Source of the DNA: Tubiluchus corallicola
Taxonomy: Eukaryota; Priapulida; Priapulimorpha; Priapulimorphida; Tubiluchidae
Length of the DNA stretch: 64,000 nt
Assembly: GCA_030141605.1 (NCBI GenBank)
Contig: JAQGDQ010000096.1
Coordinates: 248,001-312,000 of the forward strand
Direction of reading: 5' to 3'
The translations under genes and the position numbers were made by a program. Shown one piece after another: positions 12,982 through 27,900 of the stretch (its first letter is position 1; each line of letters begins with the position of its first letter). Below the pieces are notes generated by a model. It ran no database searches. It was given only the letters and a program-made list of their open reading frames with translations, and had not been told where the DNA came from.

Positions 12982-15728
12982 TTAGATGTGGTCAAAAACA
13001 CAAATATGGCCATGAATGCTAGTCTGAGGAGAACTTGTCAGTAGCTTACCTGCTGAAACTAATGATGACTGCAGGCTGCAATTGAATGTTTGTTGCATGC
13101 TTTTTAACATTTTATAAGTTTTTAACAAAACTTGTTTTTTATGATATTTACCAATATTTGCAAAAACAGAAGTACAGAACAAAATATTTAAATTTGATTG
13201 ATATTTACTTTTAATTTACCACAAATATTATACTTTTACTTACATGGTCATCTATCCAAAAAAGTCTACAGTGAATGAGGGACTTATGCCGAAATTTGAT
13301 AGGAACATATTTCTTTAAATAATTAAAGAGTAACTTGAAGTAAAACCTTTATTTCAATCAAGTACAAGTATGGAATCAAGTACAGGATCCAAAACATAAC
13401 AATCATACAAAATTTTACACATTTTATGAACTTATCAAGACATTTTTCAACCGAAACTGTAAATTTGCTTCCTTTGTTATTAAATAAGACATTTCACAGG
13501 ATTGTTTAAATCAGCTTGCTTTAACCTCAAACCTAGAATCAGATTAAAGAATCAGCCATATAACTCTTTTTTGACACGAGTTTCTGTTTTCTTATTCAAT
13601 ACGGGACTTTGGAAACTGTATATTTTTGTTCACTTGTTGTGATTTTCTGTTTAAGAAATTACTTTTATAGTTTTTGTCTTTTTATATTTTGGCTTAGATT
13701 TATCTATACTTTGTATTAAATACAAAAATATACGTATATATATACATATATATATATATATACTTATAAACAAAAGAAATGGAATAAATCATAATATAGG
13801 TTTACCTGATAAAGCCAAACAAGATGAAAAATCTGTATAAAAAGAGCAGGAAAGTCTTGAACAACGTTCCATACTAAAACTAGAAATACCATTCCTGCTT
13901 TGATGATTCTTTTTCAGTAGCAAACATCGGAAAAGAAACAACTTTTGAAGATACTTTGAATATTGAAATCATTCTGAGCTTTATTTATGTCAAAATTAAA
14001 TTATTATCACACTTAGTTTGAAATGAAAACAACATAAACACAACTATGCAAATCGAAACATTCAAGTAAGATATTTTGCAGTATCAAATTATCAAATGTA
14101 TACATGCTGCACTCCTAACCAGCATGGGTTACGGTGCAGCGAAGGGTTACTTAAAAAATGCCAAATCTTCCCTCTGTCATGAATGCTTATTAAATTAGAT
14201 CACTGTAACCACTGTAACATAATGGGCATAGTGGGAGGACATGAGAATGAGAATTTTGGGGAAGTTGGGCAAGTGGGTCGTACCTGAAATTTCCAATGTA
14301 TACTCTATACCACTCGGCACAGGTGTCATAAGCAATCTTACAATGTGTGGTATTCAAATGAGAGAAGGCTGAAAATTAACACAAATCTGTATGGTTATAT
14401 GTTCTGAATTAATCACTACAAACACAAAATACTAGTAAACTTGTTAACAATTCGAACTTTGCCTTTAAAATTAAACTGTAAATTTGTGAAATTGTTATAG
14501 TGATGTTCAAATTGTTCCTAGGACATCAGTTATCAATGAAATATAGCAGTTATAATAGTTATTTTATAAATTCTACTTAAAATGAGCTCATGGAATGGTA
14601 AAGGGACAATAACTCAATACAGACCTGTAATTCTTAGATGTGCGCAATTTGTTTTCTAAATTGAAAATATTTCTAGCATTTATTCAACATTTGAAAAGCC
14701 AGAGAATATTTTTGGAAACTACTCTAACAAAATATGTACATCAGTCGATTACTAGTCTTATGCTGTATGAGAAAAACTAACATAAGAAGTAATATGCTGT
14801 TCATTTAACAACAATTTGGCAAGTCCATTTGAATTCTAAGTAAGAAGCTTTGTATAAAATTGTAACAAACTGCACCTAACATACATTTTTAACACACATC
14901 AATACATAATAAGAGAAGATATGCTGACATTAATCAGTTATGCACAATAATATCACTGCTTGCAATTAATCAATTCTAGGAAATGGCAAAGTAAAGTTGA
15001 AAGGTTGTGTTTTCGAATTCAATAACAAAAGTTCCCAACCAATACCACTAGGATAAAAAACACAAAACATTGATTCCAATGTTTACTGATTAGGCTGCTA
15101 TAATGTGAACATAGGTTAAGAAAAATAATAATGAAATATTGAATTTTATTTAAAGAACTACTTTAGTATGCTTATTTTTGGCAGTGTAACTACATTATAT
15201 TTATGTTAGAACTCCTGAATCTAACGAAATAGCATATGTTTTAATCTTCAGCTTCCAAAAATGCTTTTTGATACATTTTTAGAAAGTTTGTCTGATTTTA
15301 ACTTAGTACGAAATTTTGGACAAAAAAATTTAAATCCTATCCTCACAGTTGACCAATAAAAAATTGTTCACACCAAACAGTCTGAACAAAAACTAAGGCT
15401 GTAATAGAAATTTCTTAGTGCAAACTACAATAAAATGAAAATGGAGAAAAGTGAGATTAAAACATGTAGTGCTGTAATAGAATGAAAAATAACTGTTGAC
15501 GATCGTACTCTTTTACTACATCTAAAACTGACTATTCACAATGACTTGTTCATTATGAGCTAAACATTAACAAAGCCAAGAAAGACCGACTTTAACCACA
15601 GAACATAAAGTCAAAGTCGCTCCATCGTGCTGAATAGATCACCTGAAAATGATGATGTCCAGAACTGTAGTCAGTGCTGTGGCACAGATTCCTAGCCGTG
15701 TCGTGTCGACTACTTCATAGCACTGCAT
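12982..15728 (-). CDS. Putative small multi-pass membrane protein, unrecognised
   Basis: Three minus-strand exons chain perfectly by phase: 15643-15728 (ATG at 15728, in-frame TGA two codons upstream; MQCYEVVDTTRLGICATAL, ends phase 2), 14284-14336 (LLMTPVPSGIEYTLEIS, ends phase 1) and 13806-13894 (MVFLVLVWNVVQDFPALF, ends phase 0). They encode two strongly hydrophobic segments, about residues 11-30 and 47-73, separated by a short polar loop. The last exon is uncertain. An acceptor at 13069 would give 28 more residues and TAA at 12982-12984, overlapping an AATAAA. An acceptor at 13076 gives PAVIISFSR and a stop, or continues through a donor at 13048. The LVWNVVQDFP block loosely recalls TMEM26-type proteins, which I cannot confirm. 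Higher GC in these exons than in flanking DNA supports coding. More 5' exons may exist upstream. Confidence 0.45.
13735..13772. repeat. (TA)n-rich microsatellite
   Basis: Interrupted TA/ATAC run, just downstream of the third exon of the putative membrane-protein gene. Confidence 0.8.
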
Positions 15729-18700
15729 AACTCACACTGAAAAAGTCATATATACAAGAAGTGTGAGAAAACCACTCTCGAAATTTTATAATTTATGAAA
15801 ATAATGAAGGTTATTTGCGGCATTGTAGATTTATGCGTATTGTGAAGTTTAGAGTGTGTGAAAAAGTAATTCCTACTGTTAGTAACTTCATTCCTGTTAT
15901 TACTATTACTATAATCAAATCAGGTTATTGAGGCAAAGCAGTTTATGAATTTTAACACCGTTGTATCGAATTGTGATTTTAGGTTATATTTGCTACTTCT
16001 GTTTTTGTTTTCCTTTGATAAAGTAAATAAATGTCATTTCCTGAATATATTAAATGCTAAGCAATAGATATCTTTTTCATGTCGCTGTCTTTGTACCAGA
16101 ATAAAAGTGTTCTGAAAAGAAAAATGTGTGGCGGAACATGATGTTTTCATTACGATATTATTCAAGAGCTTTTTTAAGACATGATGGTCTATACTAAAAA
16201 TTATTCAGTTTGGCACAAAGCAAGGCAGTATTTAGCATTTACTGTGAGGTATAGTAATTCTGCAGTTGACGCAAGACCAGAAATTAGTACCATGCCACTA
16301 TTAAGAATAATTTGATTGAAAACTCTTTAATGCTATATAAAGGGTAAAAAACTTCCAAGTGACTAGATACAAACAGTTTCCAACTGTTAACATGAAGGCA
16401 GTCATAGCCATTTCATCGCATTCATCTAAAAATGTTATTGAAAATTAATGTTATTGTCTAAAATGTTTATTTCTGGGTATGCTCACCATATTCGATAGGC
16501 TTGCACTAAAACACCATTATAGCGAACATGGTTTCTTGGGTACAAATCGGTAATGAGAACTCACAAAAAAGCAAATTTTCATCATTCAATTAACTAATGT
16601 ACTAGCTTTGAATACAGCGTACTCGGTTATTGAGTATTGCAAACATTTTTTGCCCTCACTGCCTGTATTATTTGTCAGTACATTTATAAATTTTTACTAC
16701 ATACTTTACCTTTGCCAGCCATTTGGAAACTAATTTCCAGTTAAATTTAATTAGTCAATCTTGGCGCGTTATCTTGAAAGATGTCATTTTGTCTGCTAAC
16801 TTTGCAAAAACAATGACTCACTCAGCAGCTTGGACTTCATTGATGTGAATGCACTGCAAAGTACTTGATACCTAATACCATCTTCCAAAAGTACTTATAC
16901 TGTATACACTGTGACACTGGATATTACAATAATGGATTTTAATAAGATTAATCTTGCCGTAAATTATTTTCTTTAAAATTCAGTCTATTTTAATTAATAT
17001 TAGCTAAAGTCGTTTTAATGTAATGTAATTTAATTGTAATTTTAAACCTCAGTGTATCTTAATTAAAGTAATGCAATTTAACCTTCTGGTTACAAGAGTT
17101 TACATCCTCTGTGAAGCCAAACATTGTACATTATTTATACACATGCTTGTCTATCTAGTCATACACATGTTATTAGCTGCATATGTTTATAGAGCACCTC
17201 GGTTATAGAGTACATTTTTCTGGGTCCCTAACAGGTTCGCTATAATGATGTTACATGATAATTTAATTTGAGATGAATATGTCTTATAGAAAAACATACA
17301 ATATTAGAATGAATATCATATTATTAAATAAAATTTTTATACTGTTAATCTTCGTGGCATTTAGAAATTATGTGATAACACACATACAACACTGCAGTAC
17401 CCCTTGAACTTCTGGCAAAAGGCAGAACAGTATGTACTTTCTCGAGAAGGAAAACTTCATTACTGTACACAAAAAAAAATCATTGGACTAAGTTCAATTT
17501 AACCACTATCAGCCAGTTGTCAGGTACTTTTAATGATATTCTCTGAGAGGCAAGAACCGGTATTCTGAAAAGTAGCGTCATACCTAAACAGAGTTACCCA
17601 TCACTCAAACACCTCGGCACAATTAGTAAACTTTAGCAGTGGGCCACTGGCAAGTTGAAATACAAAAAATACCTTTTTAAGACACCAGGAAATCGTAGCG
17701 GTTCCCTTGTAAAAAATTATACAGAATGTTTAGTGATTTCAATAGAATGGCTGAACATTAATCTGAAAAGTGTCATTATATTTAGAAAATTAAAGTTATT
17801 AAATAACAGTATCATAAAAAATAAGTGTTTTATCTCCAACAAGCCGCTAAATTAACATATGTGGCAGCATAATGCAAAGTGCCAAAGCATTTTATGTTGT
17901 TAAATGATTTTTTTTGTTTTGCTCATTCGTTGTTTGGGGTACCTCAATTACGAATCCTATAATTGTTGATATACAGCAAGTTGGCTCCTTGTAATAATGC
18001 TATCAGTGGCTCACATCCAAACTAAGCACCATTTCGACATGTTGCTTAACCTGTGCAACAATTCAGGCTGTAAAAATTGCATTAACAGACAAAAACTTTC
18101 TCCCAGCCACTGCAACAGTATGCTGTCATAAAATTCTTATCAAATTATTTTCACACTAAACACTCCCAAGATATCAGTTGTGCATACCTCAGGGGATCCA
18201 CGCGTGTAACCACAACACAATACTGAACATGAAAGAGCAAGAAACGATTTCTTTCACATCACATAGCAAGCCCTACTAATGATACACTCGGTGACAAAAA
18301 AAATCACACACAAATATATCTCAGACTGCTGATTTGCACTAGCAGAGGATAATACTATTACATACCACATTGGAACTTCCCAAACTTGTGCAAGAAATCA
18401 TATACAGCAACTCCTCATTTAATAATTACTCCATTCTCTGTTCATTTTAAAAACGACAAATTTTTGTCACCTTTTTTCTTACTTTACACCTTAAGCGACT
18501 TTCTCAGCGACACAAAACCCACCTCACCGGTAGTCCCTTTTCTCAGTCATCAATGTACACATTTCAAAAACACCATACTTGTATTGGAACCTCTATTCTC
18601 AGTTACAACTCCCTATTAACCTCAACCATTGCATTTATCTATAGACATCTAAGCAAACATTCACTTTCCTCAAATCCCTCCTTCCCAATAACATAGAAAC

Positions 18701-18943
18701 AACATTTTTCCTCATTTTGCCCAACTCTTACTTATCCAAATATGAGCCCACCTGCTTTACAACTTCTCCCTCAATTAGCCATCTTGCTCAAACACTTCTT
18801 CATCTTTTATAAAAAACATTATTCAAGCTTTCTTTCATAAAACTAATTCATTTTAAATCATTACATTTACGTAGTTTTTGTATTTGCCTGTTTTAGGACT
18901 TACCGTGTAAATTAGTTATGTCACCTTCATTAGACGAATCTGT
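15729..18943. other. Region between the membrane-protein start and the LUC7L3 stop
   Basis: No coding exon could be supported. It holds a MITE-like element (16505-17253) and a C/T-rich stretch around 18400-18800. It may include the LUC7L3 3' UTR: a good donor (CACG|GTAAGT) at about 18906 lies 38 bases past the LUC7L3 stop. Confidence 0.5.
16505..17253. mobile_element. DNA-transposon-like element with inverted ends (about 750 bp)
   Basis: The left arm CCATTATAGCGAAC...GGGTAC (from about 16512) matches the reverse complement of the right arm around 17208-17252 (CATTATAGCGAACCTGTTAG read on the minus strand). The TATAGCGAAC/CTCGGTTATAG words resemble pogo/Tigger-type termini. No transposase frame is visible; edges are approximate. 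Confidence 0.5.
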
Positions 18944-21900
18944 TCATTCATCTTCAGCAGTTTTAAAGTGTTCATTCTTAAAAGTAGTATCCATTGGTTC
19001 TTCCTGTTCGTTTACACCATCTGTTAAAACAAAAAGCATTTCTGAAAAAAATTAGATTCACTTTGTGGAAAACCTAAAAAAGTACACCCCTACACTTTAG
19101 AATGACTAGAACTAATTTCTAATAATTCTAAAAGGAATGAAACATGAACTTTAATCTGCAATGGAAATCAGTAAAACAAAAACTGTTAAACAAAAAGTTT
19201 GCAAAGCAAAAGTATTTTAAGTCATAGTGACAACAGATGAACATCTAAACATCTAAATGAGCCTTGTAAGTTCATTTGAAAACCTCATCTGAAAAAATCA
19301 TCAAATTTACATTGCAAATTTAGTTATACCAGCAAGAGTAATCAATTTTCTTTACACAACACAATGCTGGAACACAAACGACTATTATACAAATAAGATT
19401 TTGTGTGCTGTTGTTGTTTTTCACCATTATGAATAATAAAAGAAATCATTTCATTATAAGTTGCTCATGAGTTAAAATAACTTACCATTACTGAATTGTC
19501 CTTCTAAAGTTTTCTGGGAATCACCATCTGACCTAAAAAACATAAGTAAATAATATCATTAGTAATCACAAAAAATTAGTGTAGAAATAGCATGCTGAAA
19601 TAGTTTAATGAGTACAAGAGATGATTTAATATTAGTTAAACTCAGTACTTCAACTATTTGATAGCAGTTATTCTCAAATGATGTACAAATTTAAATCTAA
19701 AATGAACAGTTGAACACATATTACATAAAACGATACTTACAACAGATATACAAATTTGTGATAAGACAAACCAGTTACAGCAAATAGAACACAGTATCCC
19801 ATCCAACGACGATGACAAATTTTTGGAGAACCTCGTGACATTTTGAGAATTTTCCTAAATTAGTGTCGAATGTGAACAGTTTCTTAACAGCCAATTTATT
19901 GGGGTTATTATCATGATCAATGATGTGGACACAAGATTTGGCTAATAAATAATTAGTCCGCATAAAACGGTCCACCAAACCTGAATTTTATTGTCAGTGA
20001 CATACTGCAATCATATTTATTATATCTAACGCATATATAACACCTTCTACTGTTGGCAACTACTTTTTCCTGTACTTGTTCAATATGATGTACGAGTTTT
20101 GCAATTATAATTTGTTATTCGCTTGTATTTGAATAATTGTTTTACTGTGTAATTGTATAATTGTTGTATTCTTGTAATCTTGTTATTGTCACTCATCATT
20201 TAAATTTGCATTGTATTATATTACGTTGTTTTCTATGTGCACATTGTATCATTTACTAATATGTACTGTACCATTCAAGTACGTAATAAATAATAAATAA
20301 ATAGTCAAACCACTTTATACCATCCACTTTGGGACTGCAAAAAAGTTTACATGAAGAAGTTTGGCTATGAGGTGCATTAATATTCATACGTCTATGCAAC
20401 TATGAATATTCTTTTGCCAAAAAAAGGAGTTATAAAGGGTGGCATTATAACGAAGTTTGATTGTATGTTAAATGACTGGTGTTTTTAAAGATTCTTGAGT
20501 TTTGCCAATATAGAATTTTTTAAAATCTTTGCAGTTAATTAGTCATACTACAGAGGATCTGATGACGATATAATTAAGAGATATATCGAACTTATTTTAT
20601 TACTTTCAGTGAGTAGTGAGCCAGCCTAAACAGATCAGTTAACTCGAGTACGAAAATTATACTCAAGTACTGATGCTGTAAGAAAGATTAGGTTTATGTA
20701 GAAAAAAAGTGAAAAAGTGAATACGACACCTTTCATCGTCATTTTTTAAATCTGACTGGGACCGGGATATATTGCATTGCTCCTTATTTTCTGTGATTCC
20801 TTCTTTAGAACTGGCTTTAATTTCACTTTCAGAAATGTTTAAATCGTTGTCTCCGGATTTCCTAGCCTCGTCCTTTTCTTCACTTCTTGATCCTTTTTTG
20901 TCATTGCTATGAGATCTTCTTCTACGATCACGACTACGAGATCTACGATCAGAATGACGGCGTGATCGGTCACGACTACGTGAACGTGATCGCCTGCCAC
21001 GACTACGAGATCTTCTGCGACGATCATCATACCGCCGGCGTCTACAACACAGCAAATAAACCAGTTTTAATACAACATTGTAATACGCATAAGACAATGA
21101 ACTTTTAACACAATTATATATTTCTGTTACCTGTCTCTGCTGCGACTACGTGACCTTCTATGCCTTCTGTCACGATCACGTGACCTACTTCTTGAACGTC
21201 TACCGCTTCTACTACTACGTTCTTCCTCACGCTTTTTGCGCCGTTCTTCACGTTCCTTCTCCAGTTCTTTCTCTCTCTGTTCTCTTCTTTTTCTTCTTTC
21301 TTCTTCTGCTTGCACACGCTCAAGTTCCCGCTGTTTTCGACGAGCTTCTCGCTCTTCTTCGGGCTCATTCATTTTTTTCTGTAACAATATAAACTTAACA
21401 TAAGTAATGAACATTGTTTTGCAAAGCGAAACCATGTATTACGATAGTACATGGTAAAAAGCCGCTCTGCACATATAAAGTCACAACTCAATTCCTTACT
21501 AGGTCATAATTTACCTAAATATTGTGAAATTTTATTCAGACAGGCTGCAGAAAAAATTGATTTTAAGAAGTCTTTGTAAATCATTAATAAGACTAACCCA
21601 TCAACCTCACTTGTTTTTTTCCAGTTAACACTCAATGACAGTCCACTGAAAAACTATTGTTAAAATCCTCAATACATACAAGCATTTCCTCTACAGTAGC
21701 ACGAATACGAGCGTAGCCAACATGTTGCTTCCCCATCAAGTGGTCATCAATGCGAGACTGTGCATCACCAACGATAAGAAATGCTCCACACACTCTGCAC
21801 ACCTCCATCTGCTTTTCCTGTGACGTGGCTATTTCTGCAGTCTAGGTAATAAAACATAATCAGTTACATTGCTGTCTGATGTTTTTTCCATTTTGGGAAA

Positions 21901-24900
21901 TTCTATAAAAATCTAATTTTCAGATCATTTTCAAGCTGCTGACTTGGTATTGTAACAACCACTTAGGCATTGCGTAAATATTTGCTCAAAACTTTGTACA
22001 GCGGTCAAGACACTTTATTTTATTTCCAAATGTGCCATTTGTTCAAACATTTCGCATTAGGTATGTTACGTATATTAGAAAATAGTGAAATTTTTTCTTA
22101 CTATTATTATTTTTAAAATCATTTTATTTCGAACATACTTTACATAAGTATTTTATAAAAAAGTGTTATCAGTCGAGATTATTTATGCAATTAGTACTAA
22201 AACAACATAACAAGAGTAAAAAGATTAATGGGCCTAATCAATAAGCCAGTTACACCAATAGGAACCAAATATTTCTGATAAAATCTATAAGCAGTACAAC
22301 TTCAAATTAGCATGTAACATTGCAATCTAGAATTGATTGCAGCTGTGTTGTGTTCAAAAAATTAAAATCATTACTCTCTAAACATTTGATGCAGTCTCTA
22401 GCCATGTTGAACCATTACTGAGTGTTGGTTTCCTATCAAAGCTTTTTTCCTTACTGATCTCCTTGCAAAAATATTATATTTATTTTCTAACTGATAACCA
22501 CTATAGTTCAAAGGGGTTGTAAATTAAAACTGATTGCTGATATAACAGTGAACAGAGCTCAATATAGTGTGCCACAAAGTTAACAATATTATTACTACTT
22601 TATTTTGCAGTTAACATATTTAATACAGTACAGTATTTAATACAATGTTTGACAAACTGTTGGTGGATATACAATATTGGCGATATAAGGATATGTATAA
22701 GTATGTGTTCAATATGGGAGTACCATAACTTATGTGCGGCAATATTCCACCCGTCAGTGACAACAGACTATATAATAAATAAGTTAATATGTTTCACTAA
22801 TGTGCTGAATACTGTAAATGCTATAAAAGCACTTGCTTAAAACTGGAAATTGTCTTTTTACAGAGTGAAATGTGTTTTTATCACAGTACAACTGAAACTC
22901 CAACGAATCACTTCTTCTACAATGTTAACACATTTGACTGCTCCCTCTATTGGAAACATACTCAGAAAAAACTGATACAATGTAAAGTACTTACCATTCG
23001 TAAACCTTCTCGTTCATCTTTTAATTGATCACATAGTTTCATTACACCTTGTGCTTCTTCCACTTTACCTTCCATGCCTAAAACTTCAGCCTGAAAATTT
23101 CAAGATTTTGTGATGTTAATGCACTGGATTTGTTAAAATAAGAAAAAAACATATGAATATGACATTATGCACTTATTTAGTTGGATTTTTTTTACTTATA
23201 AACACATAATTGGTACTATAGGCACTGCTGATTATTACCACTAAAAATTACAAAAACTCGTACAAGGTCTGTTGCTTCATTTCTTCATGAAGATGTTAGT
23301 TTACGAAATACTCATAATAATAAAAACATTGAAAATCTGTTGCTGTATACTGCTCATATTCATGCAATTCACCTAGTCACCTAGTGCTTGAGCTGCAGTT
23401 GATCACCTTGCTTTCCCTATGAAAAGCAGTGAGAATTTCAAAAGCAAACTGAGGGTAAATGATTAAATGTTTAGCTTCCGGAAACAACGAGGTTAACAGC
23501 AGAGGACAAGTGGGTGACAGATTCAAGCAAAACCGCTATGCTACCAATTAGCGCATATGATAAACGTACTATACCAGCTTATAAATAAAAATTGTTTCTA
23601 CTTATATTACAGCAAACAAAATCAACGTAAAAATGACATAAAAGAAGTAAAGCTCTTTGGGCACACACAAGCATCTTATTTTAAGTATGTGAAGGAAAAA
23701 TATTGAGTTAATCATGCGGAGTTATTTGAGTCAATTAAGGAACTGATATTATTAACTGTGAGTCTAATAAATGGCACTTACTATACTTACTTAATAAGGG
23801 TAGCCTATATGTTGCAACATTACAGATTGTTTATGGGGCAGGGTTACATGCAATGACATTAGAGGCAGTTATGGTTATTTAGCAACTGACCTACAAAAAT
23901 AATCATAAAAACACTTGAAAATTTGTACTTTACTTAAATACTGACAGGTAAAAGACATACCTGACTTAGGAGCCCATTTATTTTTTCTGTTAGCATGCTG
24001 ATTTTATCATCATACTTGGGTGGCATGGATCCCAAAGCCTGTCAAAAAATGAAAGTAAGACAAATATAAGCAAATTCTCCCCTAAAAGTCAAAAACGAAC
24101 TTTATTCACTGACAAAACCAAGACCTTTCTCAAAGATAATGTCAGTGTTATTTTAATGCCAATTATCATAAGATAATAAAGCTACACAAACCCACATGCA
24201 GGATGGCCGAATGCATCTGTACAGCACAGCAATGAACGCAAAATTTTCCCCTTTGACGCAAACGACTTTCAAGCAAATGAGCAACCAACTAGTCCAGCTT
24301 ATGCCTATGATAGACTAAAGCGACAAGCGACCGTGCTCAGTGATCCATCTAATAACCGTCAGCAGGAAATAGAATGTGTATATTTTCAATGTATGATGTA
24401 TGATGTATGATACATGAAGACGCCAATTGCTAGAAAATAGAAATTGTTTCTATTTTTGAGCGACTGACAACCAGCATCTATTCAACATTCATCCAATGAT
24501 AATCCAAACCATGGTAACATGATAACAGCTTGTAATTCAGTCATATCGCCTACTTTGAGACTGCAATAGTGAGGTTGTCATTATAATGAGGGGCATTAAT
24601 ACCTACAGTCTATGCAAATATAGATGACTTGCTAAAAGTTTGGGCATTAAGTGAGGTTGGCATTATAACGAGGTTTGACTGTATTTGTAAGCCATATAGT
24701 TGTATAATTGCATAACCACAATATTTGACAGGGAATACCATAGAATTAGAATAAAATTGTCGCGCTGAAAAGGCTAAATGCCTCAAATGCAATAGGCGTC
24801 AAAAAGTAATTGTAATCTAAGTAAAATTCTTAAAACAAAACACAATCAAAAAACTATAAACAAGAACACAATTTAGAATGTGCATATAACAGTGAACAGT

Positions 24901-27900
24901 CAAATTACTTACATTTGCTTTCTCTGCATTAATGCTCAGTCTGGTTTCTCCTCGTCGAATTCTACGCTCAACATCATTAAGAATGCCTTGTAAAACTCGC
25001 AAAAATTCTTCCTCATAACCAACTTTTTGATATCTACTGCTCTTCTGGTATCTATAACAACAGCGCACTAGTTAAAAGTGTCATGAAATACACACTAAAC
25101 AACTAGCTGATTGACATCAAATCATTGTAAAAATTTTATAACAAAGAAAAATCATTAGAGCGAGACAGGAAGCGTAAAGGTAATGAAACACTTGCTTAGG
25201 CAGAAATTGATGGTTAATGCAAATAAAAAACTGCAGTAAGTCATCAACTGAAACACTAGTGCCTTGCATAATGCTAAGTCATAAATGTTACTTTACAGAT
25301 CTAACACTAATGTAACAACCCTTTGTAATTGTTCTAAGCAGTTTTTTCTGATTATTGTTAAACCAGTTACAGCTTGCTACCAAGCTAAACAGCCATCAAC
25401 AATTGACCCGAAAAACCACACTTTCAGTTTTTTATTAAAATGTTTTTCAATTACATAGGGCTAGGGCTACAACCCATGCTAAGACATTTGATTACAGCAG
25501 TTAGATAACTGTGGGAACTATGAGACTAGTGTTCTAAATGTCATAACGATATACAAAAAAATTATCCTAGATATAACAGTGTGTAAGGAGCATTAAACAC
25601 AAAAGAAAATATTGTTTACATAACTGTAACTTAGAATTATATACTCACTCTGAGCGCAACATTTCATCATGAATTTTCTCACATGGTCCTGCAAGTAAAA
25701 TATGTTAAAAATAACCAAAGGGTAAAAGCAAGTAGACCTAGCAGTATGATAAATAAGTACAAGTTTATAATTCTAGCAAAGTCCTATTAAACAATGAGTT
25801 AAACACTTGATTACTGAAGTGCTTCCTTATTTGGCTATGATATATAAATGCTTAAAAAGAAACTACACGATAGCTCGTTAGTCCATGCGGGAATTGGCTC
25901 TTACACTACCTCTTAGGTTATTCGTTCAGAAACACGAGTAGCAAATATATGGTTGGTAAATCTAGGCCATTCTAAAACGAAACCCACTTGGACTCAATTG
26001 CCTCTGTGATATATAGTTATTAACCAAATTAAAAAAAAATTAAAGCTGCAATCTTTTTTATAACAACTACAGAATACAATGAAACTTGGAATCCTCTATA
26101 AAATATTTTTAATGGGGCTGCAAAGAGACAGATAACATTAAAAGTAAATAATGCATTTATAAATTATATGGTACATACACAATCAGTGTACCCTGATCAT
26201 CGTATAAATACAGAATGTTTACTGATATGGAATGTTGAGTAGCATTATGAAAACTAAAACTGTTAAAAAGTATCTCTTGCTAGGTTGTCCGAGAAACTGC
26301 AGACCTATCAGTGCATTCCTTCAGGTGGCAGGACTCGTGTATTCTATGTTAATATAAAATTACTGCTGTTGTCCAGGTGAATCTGACTATTAAAGGCATG
26401 ATATCGCACTGATATCTCTGTTTGCCGGACCTTGCTTTTACGAATATAGGTAGAATCGGACAAAATCTGAGCTTCGAAAAATTCCCGCATACTCCGTTGT
26501 CCGTTGTTTCGCGAGCCGACCCTTGGTTGGCGGGCCGCCACTTTGTTTACATCATTATATCAGTGTAATCATATATATTTCTATGAACATGAGTCAATTA
26601 TGCGATTGATTCTACATTACCGTGAATCTAATACATGGTGCCTACTGTATTAGCTTAGTATTGGCAAACACAGACAATCGGCAAATACGGATCAACGTCT
26701 CCCTATTTTAGCCGGCAAACCGAGAGTGTACTAATTTAAAAAAACTTTGTGCACTTGAAAATTTATGCCGCTCCTAGATTTCCAGGATCAAGTTCTCAAA
26801 TAAAGCTAGCACTGAGACTAGCAATCTCATTTACCATGATATTTAATTTTACACAACATCTGACCCAAATCAAGTGCTACATTTTAATGAATAGAAAACC
26901 AATATACAAAATGTTTAAATTTAAATATTTTAAATCTTTTAAGTGTACACACACTGTAAACACAGTTTAAGAAACTTACCTAAATCAGCCCTTGTATTGA
27001 TAAACAACTCATTTGGACAAAATCCACACAGAAACTTTTGGCAAACCTGCTAAAGGAAAACAAACGTTAGACACCAGTGATATACAGATTTCCCACTTTC
27101 CCTCTTGCAAAAACCACAATGCATACATTACAACTTACAAGGAAGCCTACAGTTTAACTGGATTACTTATTCTAATCAACTTGCCACAGTAGGATCTCGG
27201 TTATTTGGACACTCCAGTTCTGAGAGGTTCAAAAGCCAGGATAATCAAACTTACTCAGTTTTGCTTAAAGTGCAGCCACATCTTTGATATATCTTATGCA
27301 GAACCAAAAGTATTTGTGCACCTTGCACTTCTTAGACTAGACCTTGTCCTCTACTTATTATTTTCCCAGTAATTATAGCAATAATAGGTCTAAATTTATT
27401 TACTAATTTTATAAGAATGTTCCATATATCATTATAGCAAAACATTGTGCTTATTTTACTTATTTATCAAATTTATTTAATCTTTGAATGCCTTGTTTTC
27501 GAGCCACATTTCACAACTGCCAACAAACATGCTGGCGATGTGGCGCATGCTGTCCATGCTAGTGTAAGTTACGATTACAGGAGGTTTCATTCTCTTGTAG
27601 TTTCCACAGTAAATTTCAGTAACTTTGCAATATTCTCTATATAACTGTACAGATTATCCAGCTTACGTAGGTTTTCTGTGTGACGTTACAGATAATCGGC
27701 ATCCTGATAATAGAGGTTTACTGTATCCTCAAAAAACATCATTTAAAAAATTGTTTGCAAATATGCAAAATATGTAAAAATTCCGAACAAGCAATAATTC
27801 GCAAAAATGAGAATTTGGGTTCCCATGTCTTACGTATTGAACGAGGAAAATACAGTTAAAACTAAGAAAAATTCCTTCCAATAATTCAATTATTGACTGT

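Noticed and set aside
20080-20301. Possible LINE or SINE 3' end with an AATAAATAATAAATAA tail
   Set aside because: Only the tail is suggestive; no diagnostic internal promoter or reading frame was found, so it is not annotated.
20839-21392. Open frames antisense to or frame-shifted from the LUC7L3 RS exons
   Set aside because: Shadow frames of Arg/Ser-rich coding sequence; the true frame is fixed by splice phase and the RS pattern.
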